Shown one piece after another: positions 1 through 9,437 of a stretch of DNA of 25,198 bases. The notes below the pieces were generated by a model, which was given only the letters and a program-made list of their open reading frames with translations, was not told where the DNA came from and ran no database searches. The DNA lies in the NCBI RefSeq assembly GCF_000611645.1, contig NW_014013151.1:1-25198 (forward strand), given 5' to 3'. Every line of letters begins with the position of its first letter. Positions within the stretch are counted from its first letter, which is position 1. Origin of the DNA: Monoraphidium neglectum (lineage: Eukaryota; Chlorophyta; Chlorophyceae; Sphaeropleales; Selenastraceae). The position numbers and the translations under genes were made by a program.

Positions 1-1172
1 CCTCCGCGCCCACCCCTAGGTCGAACAGCGGAGCCAGCCGCGATATGGTCGCGTCCATGTGCGCGGTCTTTTCCGGCCCGAGCGTCGCGCGCGCGCGGTT
101 CAGGACGCGTGAGCACTGGTTGCTGAGGTCAGCGAGCTCGTCCAGCGCCTCAGCGCCCCCAAACAGGTCGAAGCGCCGCGCAAAGCCGCCCTCCGCGGCG
201 CCGCCGAGCGCGGCGGGCGTGGCGGCGCCGGCGCCGGGGGCGGCGAGGGGCTCGAGGGCGCCAAGCACGTTGCGGCCGACGGTCTGCGGCGCGGCGCGCG
301 CGGCGCGCAGTGGCGCGAGCGTTCAGAGGTACGCGGGGGCCAGGCGGGGCCCTGGCTGGCTGCCCTGGGGTCATGAATGAGCTTGAGAAGGAATGCCGTC
401 CAAGCGTCTGCATTGCACATGCATGCATGCATGCATGCGGCGCATCGAGCGCATGACAGGCGCTCCCTGCAGCTGGCTGTCCCACTGGCAACACGATACA
501 ACAGCAAACACCACCAGCACATGCACGTGCACGCGGCGACGCACCTCCAGGCCCCTCTCGAGTGTCTGCCCGAGCTGCTCGGCGGCGCTCCGAAGCGCCT
601 TGACCGTCCCCGCGCCGCCATGCATATCCTGCGCCAGGCCCATGGTCGCGGACTCCACCTGGCACAGTGGGGTCCGGGGGTCCGGTGGGGTGGGTGAGCG
701 AGAAATTGGCGTCATTGACCACTGCGGCTGCGAACCGTTTAGAGTGCAGGCCAGCACCTAGTCCCTCGAAAGGCGGGCCCTGCAGAGCGCAGCTGTGCAC
801 ACACGAAACCATCAACTCTGCCTATGACAACAAAGCGTGCGACGCGAATGTGACGTGGCGCCCCTTGGACCCAGAAAACCTCCCAGGCAGGAAACTCGCC
901 TGTGTGGTGACTTGCTTCGCCACCGAGCCGATGCCACCCCACAGGCTGCCGAGCGCCTTTGCCGCGCCTGCTGCGAGCTGCTCCATACTGTCATCAATTG
1001 CCTGCAGGAAGCGCGCAGCGGTGCTGAGCGGCTTGATTTGGACCTAAATTCGCTCACGTGTTTCAACCCTGCCAACCAAAACGCGAGCGTGCAACCGGAG
1101 GGCTCTTATGCAAGTTTGCATGTGCACACACACAGGCCATTTTGTGCACCATCCCGCCACCCACCCATACAT

Positions 1173-1232
<60 letters not shown>

Positions 1233-1760
1233 ACACACACACACAAACACCCTTCACGCCACACGGCAAAAGCAGCACGCCACGTTTCCGTGCATAACAA
1301 CACTCGCCGGCTCCCCCACCCGCAGTCCAGCAGTGATGCTGCGGTCGTCATCCCCGCCTGCTTCGCCGTTGCCGGCTGCACCGCCCTCGTCGTCCTCGCG
1401 CTTGGCCATGACGACAGGCCCTCGCCCCGCCCGCACGGCGCCCGGCGCCGCCGCCGCCGCCGCCGCCGCGGCGCTGCCCGGCGCCGCCCCCGCCCCTGGG
1501 TCCCCGCCGTCCTCGCGGGGCGCCTGATAGCGCGACAGCCGCTCGGCCTCGGACTCGCCGTCCGCCGTGGCCTCCGCCAGCCCCTGCTGCAGCGTCCCTG
1601 CGACCTCCCTGGCCTCCTTGGCGGCGGCGAGCGCGGCGCTGTGCAGCTTGCTGCCGATCGAGGCGAGGCCGCTGCCCAGGCCCCAGCCGCTGCCCAGGCC
1701 CCAGCCGGCAGCGCCGCTGGCGGCCCCGGCCGAGGTCGTCGATTGCACCATAGGCGCAGG

Positions 1761-1804
<44 letters not shown>

Positions 1805-2135
1805 GCTGCTGCTGCGACTCCTGCGCCATGGGGTCCTGCCGCAGTGGCGCTAGCTGAGCTTGAGCAGGCGCCTCGCCCGCTGGCAGTCCCTGCTGCTGAC
1901 TCAGAGAGCTTTGCTGCTGGTCCTGCTGCTGTGATGCATGGGATGCCTGGGGTGCGGGTTTGAACGGCTGAGGAGCCCCCTTGTTCTGCACATTCGGCTG
2001 CAAATCGGGCGCAGCGGCCGGTGCTGGTGCTGCTGTTGGCGCGAGCGCAGGGGCAGCCGCTGCAGTCGCAGGCGGGACAGTAGCCCGAGGCTGTGCGTCA
2101 TCATCTTCCCAATCCCATCCATCTTCTTCAGCCAT
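1..2135 (-). CDS. FAM114/DUF719 family protein (Noxp20-like), 3' end missing
   Basis: Four exons read on the minus strand: 2135-1320, 1043-900, 658-545 and 283 to beyond position 1. All junctions are phase 0, giving at least 452 residues. The start MAEEDGWDWEDD is followed by a Pro/Ala/Gln-rich region and a polyGln run (bases 1763-1816), then a Gly-Trp segment (GWGLGSGWGLGSGLASIGSK) like the GWG core of FAM114. Exon 2 carries ALGSLWGGIGSVAK. Exon 3 ends LERGLE and joins TVGRNVLGALE in exon 4, matching the family's LE-x-IGKKTMDV region. Exon 4 then has RRFDLFGGAEALDELADLSN, the LFDEF-x(3)-LEALE-x-LS block of FAM114. Animal FAM114 proteins are linked to Golgi/Rab2 trafficking; function in algae is inferred only. 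Intron 2 appears to use a GC donor (CAG|GCGAGT, bases 899-894). The C-terminal half lies outside the window. Family call fairly firm; exact splice sites inferred. Confidence 0.78.
418..438. repeat. (CATG)n tetranucleotide microsatellite in intron
   Basis: About five copies of CATG/GCAT in intron 3 of the FAM114-like gene (between exons 658-545 and 283-1). The unit is self-complementary, so the tract can fold on either strand. Confidence 0.9.
1182..1245. repeat. (CA)n/(TG)n dinucleotide repeat in intron 1 of the FAM114-like gene
   Basis: Nearly pure CA from 1182 to 1226, a single CT interruption, then CA to 1245. In the direction of the gene (minus strand) this is a (TG)n tract about 75 nt after the exon 1 donor at 1319. 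Confidence 0.95.
1763..1816. repeat. (CTG)n/(CAG)n trinucleotide tract, polyGln coding
   Basis: CTG repeated on the + strand, so CAG on the coding minus strand of the FAM114-like gene. It encodes an almost pure Gln run between MAQESQQQR and PPAPMVQS, and is interrupted once by a CCG (CGG, Arg, in the coding sense). Confidence 0.92.
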
Positions 2136-2948
2136 CTGGGTGTGCGTTGGCTACTTGTAGATCGATTTGAGCGGGCTCGAAATGCTGGCGTGGCCTCGCC
2201 GTGATGCGACAGGGGCGAGAGTGTTTGAATCAAGGCGCAACCGTTTCAAAAGCGCATCTGTGACCAGCAGGTGGCTATGTGCAAGCCGTGCTGTGGGTCG
2301 ACTAGGCCGCGGCTGCACCAGGGCTGCACGCGCACACAGCGTGAGGCGCGTCGCGAGAGCCTATGAGCTCAGCTGCTGCTTATAACAGCATGTGGTGGAC
2401 TCTGCTCGCTGTTACCTGATTATATGTCATGAACAGGCGCAAAGGCCAATGGCAGCACGTTGCTCGGTTGATCGTCAAGTGTCACACAAACCATGGATGT
2501 GAACAAACCCCCCGCGTCGTCAGCAATGCTGTCTGAGCCTGACCTATGCACATGTCATAATGCTGTCAGAGGGGCTCAAAGACGATGCGCTGGCAGATAT
2601 CATACATTGCGTTGCACCAGCTGCGCACCACGCACCAGTCAACGCACGATGGGCCCCCACCACAAGATGCTGCGCAACTCCCTTCAGCTGCCACAAGGAT
2701 CATATTTGCACGCGTTACCGGTCCACGTCTGTGGATGAGGGTAGTGCTAAACTACCGTAATCCCCGTTATAAATCCAAGTTTTTGGCGCGCATACGAATT
2801 GTTCAGTCACGATGTTGACCGCTGTTGCAGGCGTGGTAGCGCCATGCAATGCAATGTGCGGCGCCTGAGCCCGATACACGTTGTCGCCATTTGAATCGCA
2901 TCGCTCCACGCTCATTTGCCGCAGATCTACTCAGATCACATAAGATCA
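2136..2948. promoter_or_regulatory. Shared 5' region between divergent FAM114-like and PILS-like genes
   Basis: No supported coding exon. The two genes diverge from here, so it should hold both promoters. TTATAA at 2380-2385 is a possible TATA element for the minus-strand gene, about 245 nt from its ATG. TATAAA at 2768-2773 is a possible TATA box for the PILS-like gene. Both are weak single-motif calls. Base composition is visibly lower in GC than the flanking exons. Confidence 0.4.
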
Positions 2949-4033
2949 ATGTCACACCAACCTTCGATATCCACGTGTTTGCAAAGATCGCGATGTACAT
3001 GCCATGCATATCGCATCTGCCGCCCTGGGACGGCGCCCCTGCGCTGCCCGCCGCCAGAGGAGCAGCACCGTTGGCGGCAGCGGCGCTGCCTGGTGCCCGC
3101 GCTGCCCCAAACATGTCCACGCAGCGACGGCGATCCCGCGTCGCCGCATGCGGCGCGTGCGCTGCATATACCTCGCGCCTTGGAGCCCTCCCAGCTGGTG
3201 GCGCTCTCGGCGACGCCGGTCATCAAAGTGGCCGCCCTCTGCGGCACTGGCGTGCTGTGCGCGCGGCGCGGGCTGCTGCCAGCAGAGGGCAGGTAGGCGC
3301 AGCACGCGCTGGTGGCGACGTGACCGGGCGGCGTGCTTTCAACCTTGCAGATGCAGCCTGTGACGAGCGTCGAGCAGCCCATTCCTTGTCGTGCATGCTG
3401 CGCATGACCCCTTCCCTGCACCTCATGCAGGCGCCTGCTGAGCGGACTGGTGATGAACGTCTTTCTCCCGGCTCTCCTGCTGTCGAAGCTCGGCTCCTCG
3501 GTGGACGCCCGCCAGGCGGTGGCGCTGTGGCCCCTGGCCGCCAACATGGTCGCGTGCCACCTGGTCGGCCTGCTGCTCGGCGGCGCGCAGGTGGCGCTGC
3601 TGGGCGTGCCGCAGGAGCTGCGGGCGCAGACCGTCGTCATCCCGGCGCTGGGCAACGTGGGCAACTTGCCGCTCGTCCTGGTGCCTGCGCTGCTGGCCAG
3701 CCCCGGCATGCAGGCCGCCGGCGTCGGCCCCAACGGGGGCGCGGGCGACCTCGGGGTGGCTTATGTGATGTTTGGGTTTTTCGTGGCCAGCTTCATCCAG
3801 TTCCCGGTCGGTTGGCTGATGCTGCAGCGCCCTGAGGCTGAGCCCGCGGCGCTGGCAGGCAGCTCGCCATCGCTGGCGAGCGCCACGCTCGCGGCCGGGC
3901 CGAGCGTGATGGCGGCAGGCGCCGTCGGGGCTGCCCTGCCGGGCGGTGGCAGCACCGGCACGGCGGCCTCAACGGCAGTTGGCGGCAGCGTGGCGGCAGT
4001 AGCAACGCCTCTGCAGCAGCAGCAGCAGCAGCT

Positions 4034-4066
<33 letters not shown>

Positions 4067-5359
4067 TTTGCGAGCGCTGGCCAAGGGCATCTTTACGCCG
4101 CCAGTGATTGCGTGTTTGTTAGCAGTGCCAGTTGCATCAGTGCCAGAGCTGCGAGACGAGCTCTTCAGGCCTGCGGGTGCGAGAGGGCAGGGCTGCCTTG
4201 CCTCAAAGGCGTGCACAAGTGCGGCCCTCAAGCATGGGGGCTTCATCATTCACCCTTTGTCCTACAATCAATCTACTTGTGCTTGCGCGACCATCGTCAT
4301 CATCCCAATCCACAATGCCAAGGGGGCCGCATGGTCAACCCGTGCCCTCCACCGCTCATGTTTCCCCCTCGTTTTTGAATGTAGGCTCCCTGGCGTTCCT
4401 GGGTGACGTCATCGACCGGCTGGGGGCGCCTATGATCCCGTGCCTGTTTCTGGTGCTGGGCGCCAACCTGGCAGAGGGACCTGGCAATGCGCAGGTGGGC
4501 GTGGCGCGCCCGACGAGCTGTGCCCACGGCCCGCCGCAAGTCGTGTGCTGCCGAGTACTCAGGTGCACCTCGGTTGTTTGAAATTGTGCGATGTCGGTGT
4601 GGCGAACACTGGGCGGCAAACACTGCACAAAGCGGCCTGCCACCTTGAGCTGGTCGTCGCGCCGCCTCACCGCGCGGCGACGGGCAGGTGCCAATGCGCG
4701 TGCTTGTCGCGAGCTGCTTCAGCAAGCTGGTCCTGCACCCCCTCGCGGGCGCGGCCCTGGTGCTCCTCTCGCTCCGCGCGGGCCTGCTGCCGGCCGACAT
4801 GGACCCCGCCATCCCGCTGGTGATGATGATCGTGTGGGCGACGCCGACAGCGGTGCTGGTGCACGCGCTGGCGACAATGATGCAGGTAGGATGGGAGGGG
4901 TTGCGTGGTCGGGCTGGCCTCCTCCACCCCCGTGTTGCCTGTGCCGGTACACATGTGATAGCTGTTGGGGGCGAGCAGTGAGTGCGCACTCTCCTCATCC
5001 CTTGTCCGTTGTTGTTTGAACATGCTTTCTGCACTCTAGCGCAGCAGCCGCTTATTGCCTGTTAGGGGTGCCGTGGCAGGTTTTGCCCACGCTCTTCTGC
5101 CGCACCGTATGCCCAGCCCTGCGACATGACATTGACTTGAGTCGCAACTGTTTGTTTCCCCATTTCTACAAATCACTGTGCATGCGCGCCTGTCCTCCTG
5201 CAGAACGGCGCCGACCAGGTCGCTTCTCTGCTGTTCTACCAATACATCGCCAGCCTGGTCACGCTGCCCGTGTTCATGGGGCTCGTCCTCCAACTGTACA
5301 CCACCGGCCAGCTGGCGCCCGCGGCGTACGCGGCCGCGGCGGCCCTCCCTGCGGCGTGA
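2949..5359 (+). CDS. PIN-like/PILS family membrane transporter (auxin efflux carrier, Mem_trans)
   Basis: Five exons: about 2949-3292, 3431-4176, 4385-4494, 4688-4885 and 5204-5359, with consistent phases (2,1,0,0). The product is about 517 residues. Exon 1 gives ATPVIKVAALCGTGVLCARR, the first membrane helix. Exon 2 gives LVMNVFLPALLLSKLGSSVD, a WPLAANMVACHLVGLLLGG helix and the family-typical GNVGNLPLVLVPAL. A hydrophilic loop with a polyGln tract (bases 4011-4065) follows, then GIFTPPVIACLLAVPVAS, FLVLGANLAEGPG, IPLVMMIVWATPTAVLVHAL and a last helix, YIASLVTLPVFMGLVLQLY. PILS proteins carry auxin or related solutes across the ER membrane; the substrate here is unknown. The N-terminus is uncertain: in-frame ATGs lie at 2916 and 2949, but the 70-odd Arg/Pro-rich residues before the first helix are not typical, so the true start may be in another exon or nearer 3180. 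Family call is strong. Confidence 0.82.
4011..4065 (+). repeat. (CAG)n tract coding polyGln in the PILS-like central loop
   Basis: CAG runs interrupted by one CTG, read as six Gln, Leu, then ten Gln before RLRALAKG. It lies in the hydrophilic loop between the N- and C-terminal helix bundles, where PILS/PIN proteins tolerate length variation. Confidence 0.93.
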
Positions 5360-6393
5360 TGTGACCCGGGCACGAGGCGCTGCTCGTTTGCGCTGTGTAG
5401 GCTCTGATTTGTGACCCGTCTGGCAAATTCACCGCTCACGTCACGGGCTTGCATGTTTTCTGATGTGAAGCTGGAACGCAGGGCTGGCTTTGTTGAGACT
5501 GTATGCATGTCAGCTTGCACATCCGCATCCCACCAAATTGTGTTGCCACTGTGCAGAAGGCCTGGCAGGCGCCATCATAATACGGATGTTGCAGCGCAAG
5601 GCGCCGCCCTACTGACTGGGCGATCCAACGGAAAATGAGGCACCACTGAACTTGCACACTCTGCTGGGCAGCAGCCCGTAGACTTTCGAGCCACCACCAG
5701 GCTGACATTTTACCCAACGAATGGCGCATTATGACTTCAGCTGCATGAAGTACCCACCCATCAACGGTCAAACTAGTACACATGTAGTGAGGTGTGGATC
5801 GGGGGCAGTGCATTGACATGATGCCTAGCCCACAATCAATTGCCTAGCCTGGAATCACCGAGTAACATGCTGTGTGTGCTTGAGCTACAAACTGTGTCTG
5901 AGCTGGTGCGGCTGCTGCCTCAGCACCGCAATGCATGCGCTGCCGTGCTATTGCGGTGTGACAGTGCCCCCCAGGGGGCACACTGATGCCTGTGCAGAAC
6001 GCCGTGAAGCAGCCAATGCTTTGGTGCGGCATAGCATTGCATAAAAGTTCAATCAATCAGCCGCTACAACCATTGATATAGCCCTTGGACAACCGTGTTT
6101 GTCGGAATTGAGACGTCGAGACCGCGAGTCGGGACTCTTCCACACGAAATGCAGGCGCTCGCGCAGCAAACAAGGACGGTGCGTGTGTGAGGCGTGATGA
6201 AATTGATTGAGGCATCATAAAGTGTGCCCTTACCTGCGCATGGCATCGCCTCGGCGCAGCAGCATGGCCACATCAGTGTGTCAAATGCGCGCTGCACCAG
6301 CGAGCTTGCCGCCGCTCCGCCATTGCCCATGCGGATCAGGGCGATGGTCCCTGTGCTGGTGCTCTAGAAGCGGGTTATCACGACTAGCTTCCC
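5360..6393. other. Intergenic region between PILS-like and rubredoxin genes
   Basis: About 1 kb with no supported exon. I found no TGTAA signal for the upstream gene here. It contains a perfect GC-rich hairpin (5964-5981). CATAAAAG near 6040 is a weak TATA-like element. An alternative first exon for the rubredoxin gene may begin at the ATG at 6264, which reads MATSVCQMRAAPASLP, a plausible transit-peptide start. If donor GTGTGT at 6276 is used it would join in phase to the acceptor before GTGGCG at 6448. Confidence 0.5.
5964..5981. other. GC-rich perfect hairpin
   Basis: GTGCCCC, a four-base loop CCAG, then GGGGCAC: a 7-bp perfect stem. It is about 600 bp downstream of the PILS-like stop codon. 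Role unknown; it could be part of the 3' UTR or of the next promoter. Confidence 0.6.
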
Positions 6394-7035
6394 ATGCCAT
6401 TGCTAAGCGTGTCATCTCGCCCTCTGTGCCCTGCTTCACATACTCAGGTGGCGCCTGGCCGGCAGCGGACTGTCGCAGTGGCGGCGCGTAAAGCTGCTGG
6501 CAAGACCGCAGCGAAGACCACAAGGGCGGCCCCCAAGCAGGCTGCCAAAGGCGCCGCGTACATCTGCTTGGACTGCGGTTGGGTTTACAGCGGCCAGGAC
6601 GGACCTTTTGAAAAGCTGCCGCGCAATTACAAGTGCGCCATCCGGGATGTATGAGATGGATGCTGTGTTGCGGAGGAAGGCCGCAGCGGAGACTGGGGAA
6701 GGGTGGGGCCTCAGACGACAAGCGGCAGCCCGGAAGAGCCCTCTGACAGCGTGCGTGCTGCTTCGCATCTCACAAGCTTGCTGCCCTGCGGTACCGGCCT
6801 GCCTGCATCCCCTCTGACCCCTCCCCGCACTTCACACAGGTGCCCTGTCTGCCTGAGCCCCAAGAGCCGCTTCGTGCCCAAGGACCAGCCCAAGAGGAGC
6901 TCCGCCATCCGCCGCGCTGAGGGAGACGGCGTGGTCGGCGAGGAGGACAAGAGCCTCCTGCTGGCTGCGGCCGGCGGCGCGGCGGTGCTGCTGGGGCTGC
7001 TGTACTTCGTGCTCAACTCGCAGGTGTCGCCATGA
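6394..7035 (+). CDS. RBD1: Plastid rubredoxin with C-terminal membrane anchor (RBD1-type)
   Basis: Two exons, 6394-6632 and 6840-7035, joined in phase 2 (AA|G makes Lys). The product is 144 residues. A basic Ala/Lys-rich N-terminus resembles a chloroplast transit peptide. The rubredoxin fold follows: YICLDCGWVY (Cys58, Cys61), PFEKLPRNYKCPVC (Cys81, Cys84) and SPKSRFVP. Two C-x2-C knuckles bind one iron. After a charged linker, residues about 118-138 (SLLLAAAGGAAVLLGLLYFV) form a single membrane helix ending six residues from the stop. In green algae and plants this arrangement, without a PDZ domain, matches RBD1, a thylakoid protein needed for photosystem II assembly. Only exon 1 is seen as an open frame with one Cys pair; the second pair needs splicing. 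The start is uncertain, with an alternative upstream exon at the ATG at 6264. Confidence 0.88.
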
Positions 7036-7655
7036 GTTGAGCCGACTCTGCTGCGCGCCTGCTATGCTATATAAACCAGCCCGGTCATGGGCGTCACATG
7101 AACCAGCTTGCGTAACTTTGGGTGATGTATCTTGTGTAAACGGCTTCCTCGCCTCCTTGCATCCCCCATGCACAGAGGCGCAGTGGTCTCACCCATTGCC
7201 AGGTTCAGCACGGTCACCTGTGCAGTCAATGCGTCGCACGCAGTCGCCGGTCTCAAACCGTCATGTTCACTGGTGCTTGCGCGATGCCACAGCTCTTTCA
7301 ATGCATCCATAGCCGAACGCTTGAGCTTTGCAGACCGTAGAGAGGGCCGAGCTGGGTGAACTAAGCGGCATCGACCTGGCTGTGTATCTGGCGCCGCGCT
7401 CGAGCTGTGAATCAATTAAAATCTATCGTCATCCGTGTGGCGCGGTCTAGGTGCCACGTGAGGGGAGGCAGCAGTCAACAACATCAAGCCTCGTTCTGCC
7501 CGCGTTCCTGAGGACCCTGCCCGGTCTGGCAACGAGGGATCGTGAAAGGCCTGATAGTGAAGCCAGATAATCGTCCAGGAAAGTCGTGGGCGTAGCAGGA
7601 TGCAGAAGCGGCGCGTCGCGCCCAGGTTTGAGCGAGAGCGCCGCAAAGCGCAGTA
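7036..7655. other. Intergenic region: rubredoxin 3' flank and F-box gene 5' flank
   Basis: About 620 bp without a supported gene. It begins with the rubredoxin 3' UTR, including the TGTAA at 7135-7139. The remainder presumably holds the 5' UTR and promoter of the F-box gene. I see no clear TATA box; AATTAAAAT near 7414 is the only AT-rich patch. Confidence 0.5.
7135..7139 (+). terminator. Putative poly(A) signal TGTAA of the rubredoxin gene
   Basis: TGTAA, the usual chlorophyte polyadenylation signal, lies 100 nt after the rubredoxin stop codon. Motif evidence only. Confidence 0.5.
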
Positions 7656-7881
7656 ATGATGCAGGAGCCTCGGGCCGGCCTCCATGCGGCTGGCTCACAG
7701 GCAGCTGCAGGCGGATCAGGCGTCGCCCTGCGCCCAGGTGTTGCAGGGGCGTCCTCGGGTGCCCGCGCAGCGCATGTAGGGGCGCTTATGTCGCTCGCCC
7801 CGGGCTCTCAGGCTGCTGGCGCTGCGGCCATTTTGCGGCTCGGAGACCATGCAGGGACATCAGGCAGCGGCGCCGAGCAGC

Positions 7882-7914
<33 letters not shown>

Positions 7915-8360
7915 GTGGGGTTTGCTCCTCGCATTCCAGCCTGTGGTGGCCGGTGCAGGCTCAAGGCCCGCAGCCACAGCAGCCGCAGCAGCAGCGGCTG
8001 CCGCAGCAGGCTGTGAGTGCCGCGGTGTACGCGCCCGTCGTCAGCATTCTCCCCCCGCATTTGGCACTGCCATGCATGGCCGCCGCAGGCGTCCTCCTGC
8101 CCGCTGGATGTTCTGCAGGTGCACTGCAGCCCGGTTTGGGACCACCGTCTTGGGCGATGATACAGCCAGGGCTGCAGCAGGAACATCAGGAGCAGGACTT
8201 GCAGCAAGAACGCCAGGTGGAGCAGCAGCAGCAGCAGCAGCAGCAGGATCAGCAGCAGCGCCAAGAACGCCAGGTGGAGCAGCAGCAGCAGCAGCAGCAG
8301 GAGCAGGAGCACGAGCACGAGCAGCAGCAGCAAGAACGCCAGGTGGAGCAGCAGCAGCAG

Positions 8361-8398
<38 letters not shown>

Positions 8399-9392
8399 GA
8401 AGCCGACACCGGGACGCCTGCGGCGGGAGCGGTTTCAACGGAAGCAAGAACTGCAGCGGTTGAAAGAGCAGCTGCAACTGCAGCAGCTGTACCAGCAGCA
8501 ACCAGGGGGCCGTGATTTAGGGCAGGAGGAGCAGCCGGAGCATCAGCAGCACCAGCAGCAGCCGCCACAAAGCCTTGCGGAGGACACGAGGCAGAGGCAG
8601 CACGAGCAGCGGGAGCACGGCCGCCACAGCGCCCACCGCGGGCGCGCGCCGCGTCCGCAGCCACCACCGACCAGCACGGCCGCCGCTGCCTCTACAGCCT
8701 CCAGCAACAGCAGCGCCGAGCCGTCACCTCGGGACGCCCGCCCCAGCAGCCGCTGCAGCGGCTCTCCTCGTGCGGCCGCCGGCCCGGCATCAAGGCCCCC
8801 GCCGCCGCGCTGCTCAGCGTGGCCCGCCCCTGACGCCGTCACTGAGGGCCCCGCCGCCGCGTCTGCTGCGGCGGCAGCGGCGGCAGCGCCGCCGTCGGGC
8901 CTCGAGAACCATGGCTGGGCTTGGCTGGTGGAGGGCGTCCTCCAGCAGGTGGCGTCGCACCTGGCCGCCACCACACACGTCCGCGCCTTCCGCCTGGCCT
9001 GCCGCCACTGGCGCGCTGTCTGCGACCGCAACGTGCGGTCGCTCGCGCCCAGCCGCATGTGGCCGCGCACCGTGGCGGCGCTGTTCCCGCGCCTGCAGCT
9101 GCTGGAGTTGACGCAGTGCAGCAACGTGCGCAACAGGGACCTGTTGGTCCTCGCCAACAGCGCGCTGCGGCTGCGCGGCCTGACCCTGGGTGACGACCTG
9201 CGCCGCCCCTGGGTGACCAACCGGGGGCTCGCCTCCGTCGGACGCATGACAGGGCTGCGGGGCCTCGCGCTGCACGACTGCAACCAGATTACGAACAAGG
9301 GGCTCGAGGAGCTGCGGGGGCTGGCTGGGCTTGGGAGCCTCAGCCTGAAGGGGTGCACGAAGATCACAAGCAGCGGTCTGGAGGTGCTGCAG

Positions 9393-9437
<45 letters not shown>

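Noticed and set aside
1044..1297. Cys/Val and Thr/His repeat frames over the CA repeat
   Set aside because: Translations of a dinucleotide microsatellite inside an intron.
7586..8515. Open frame rich in Ala (and the antisense polyLeu frame 7860-8501) over the F-box gene N-terminus
   Set aside because: Both are other-frame readings of the same (CAG)n tract. Only the Gln frame continues into the F-box and LRR exons.
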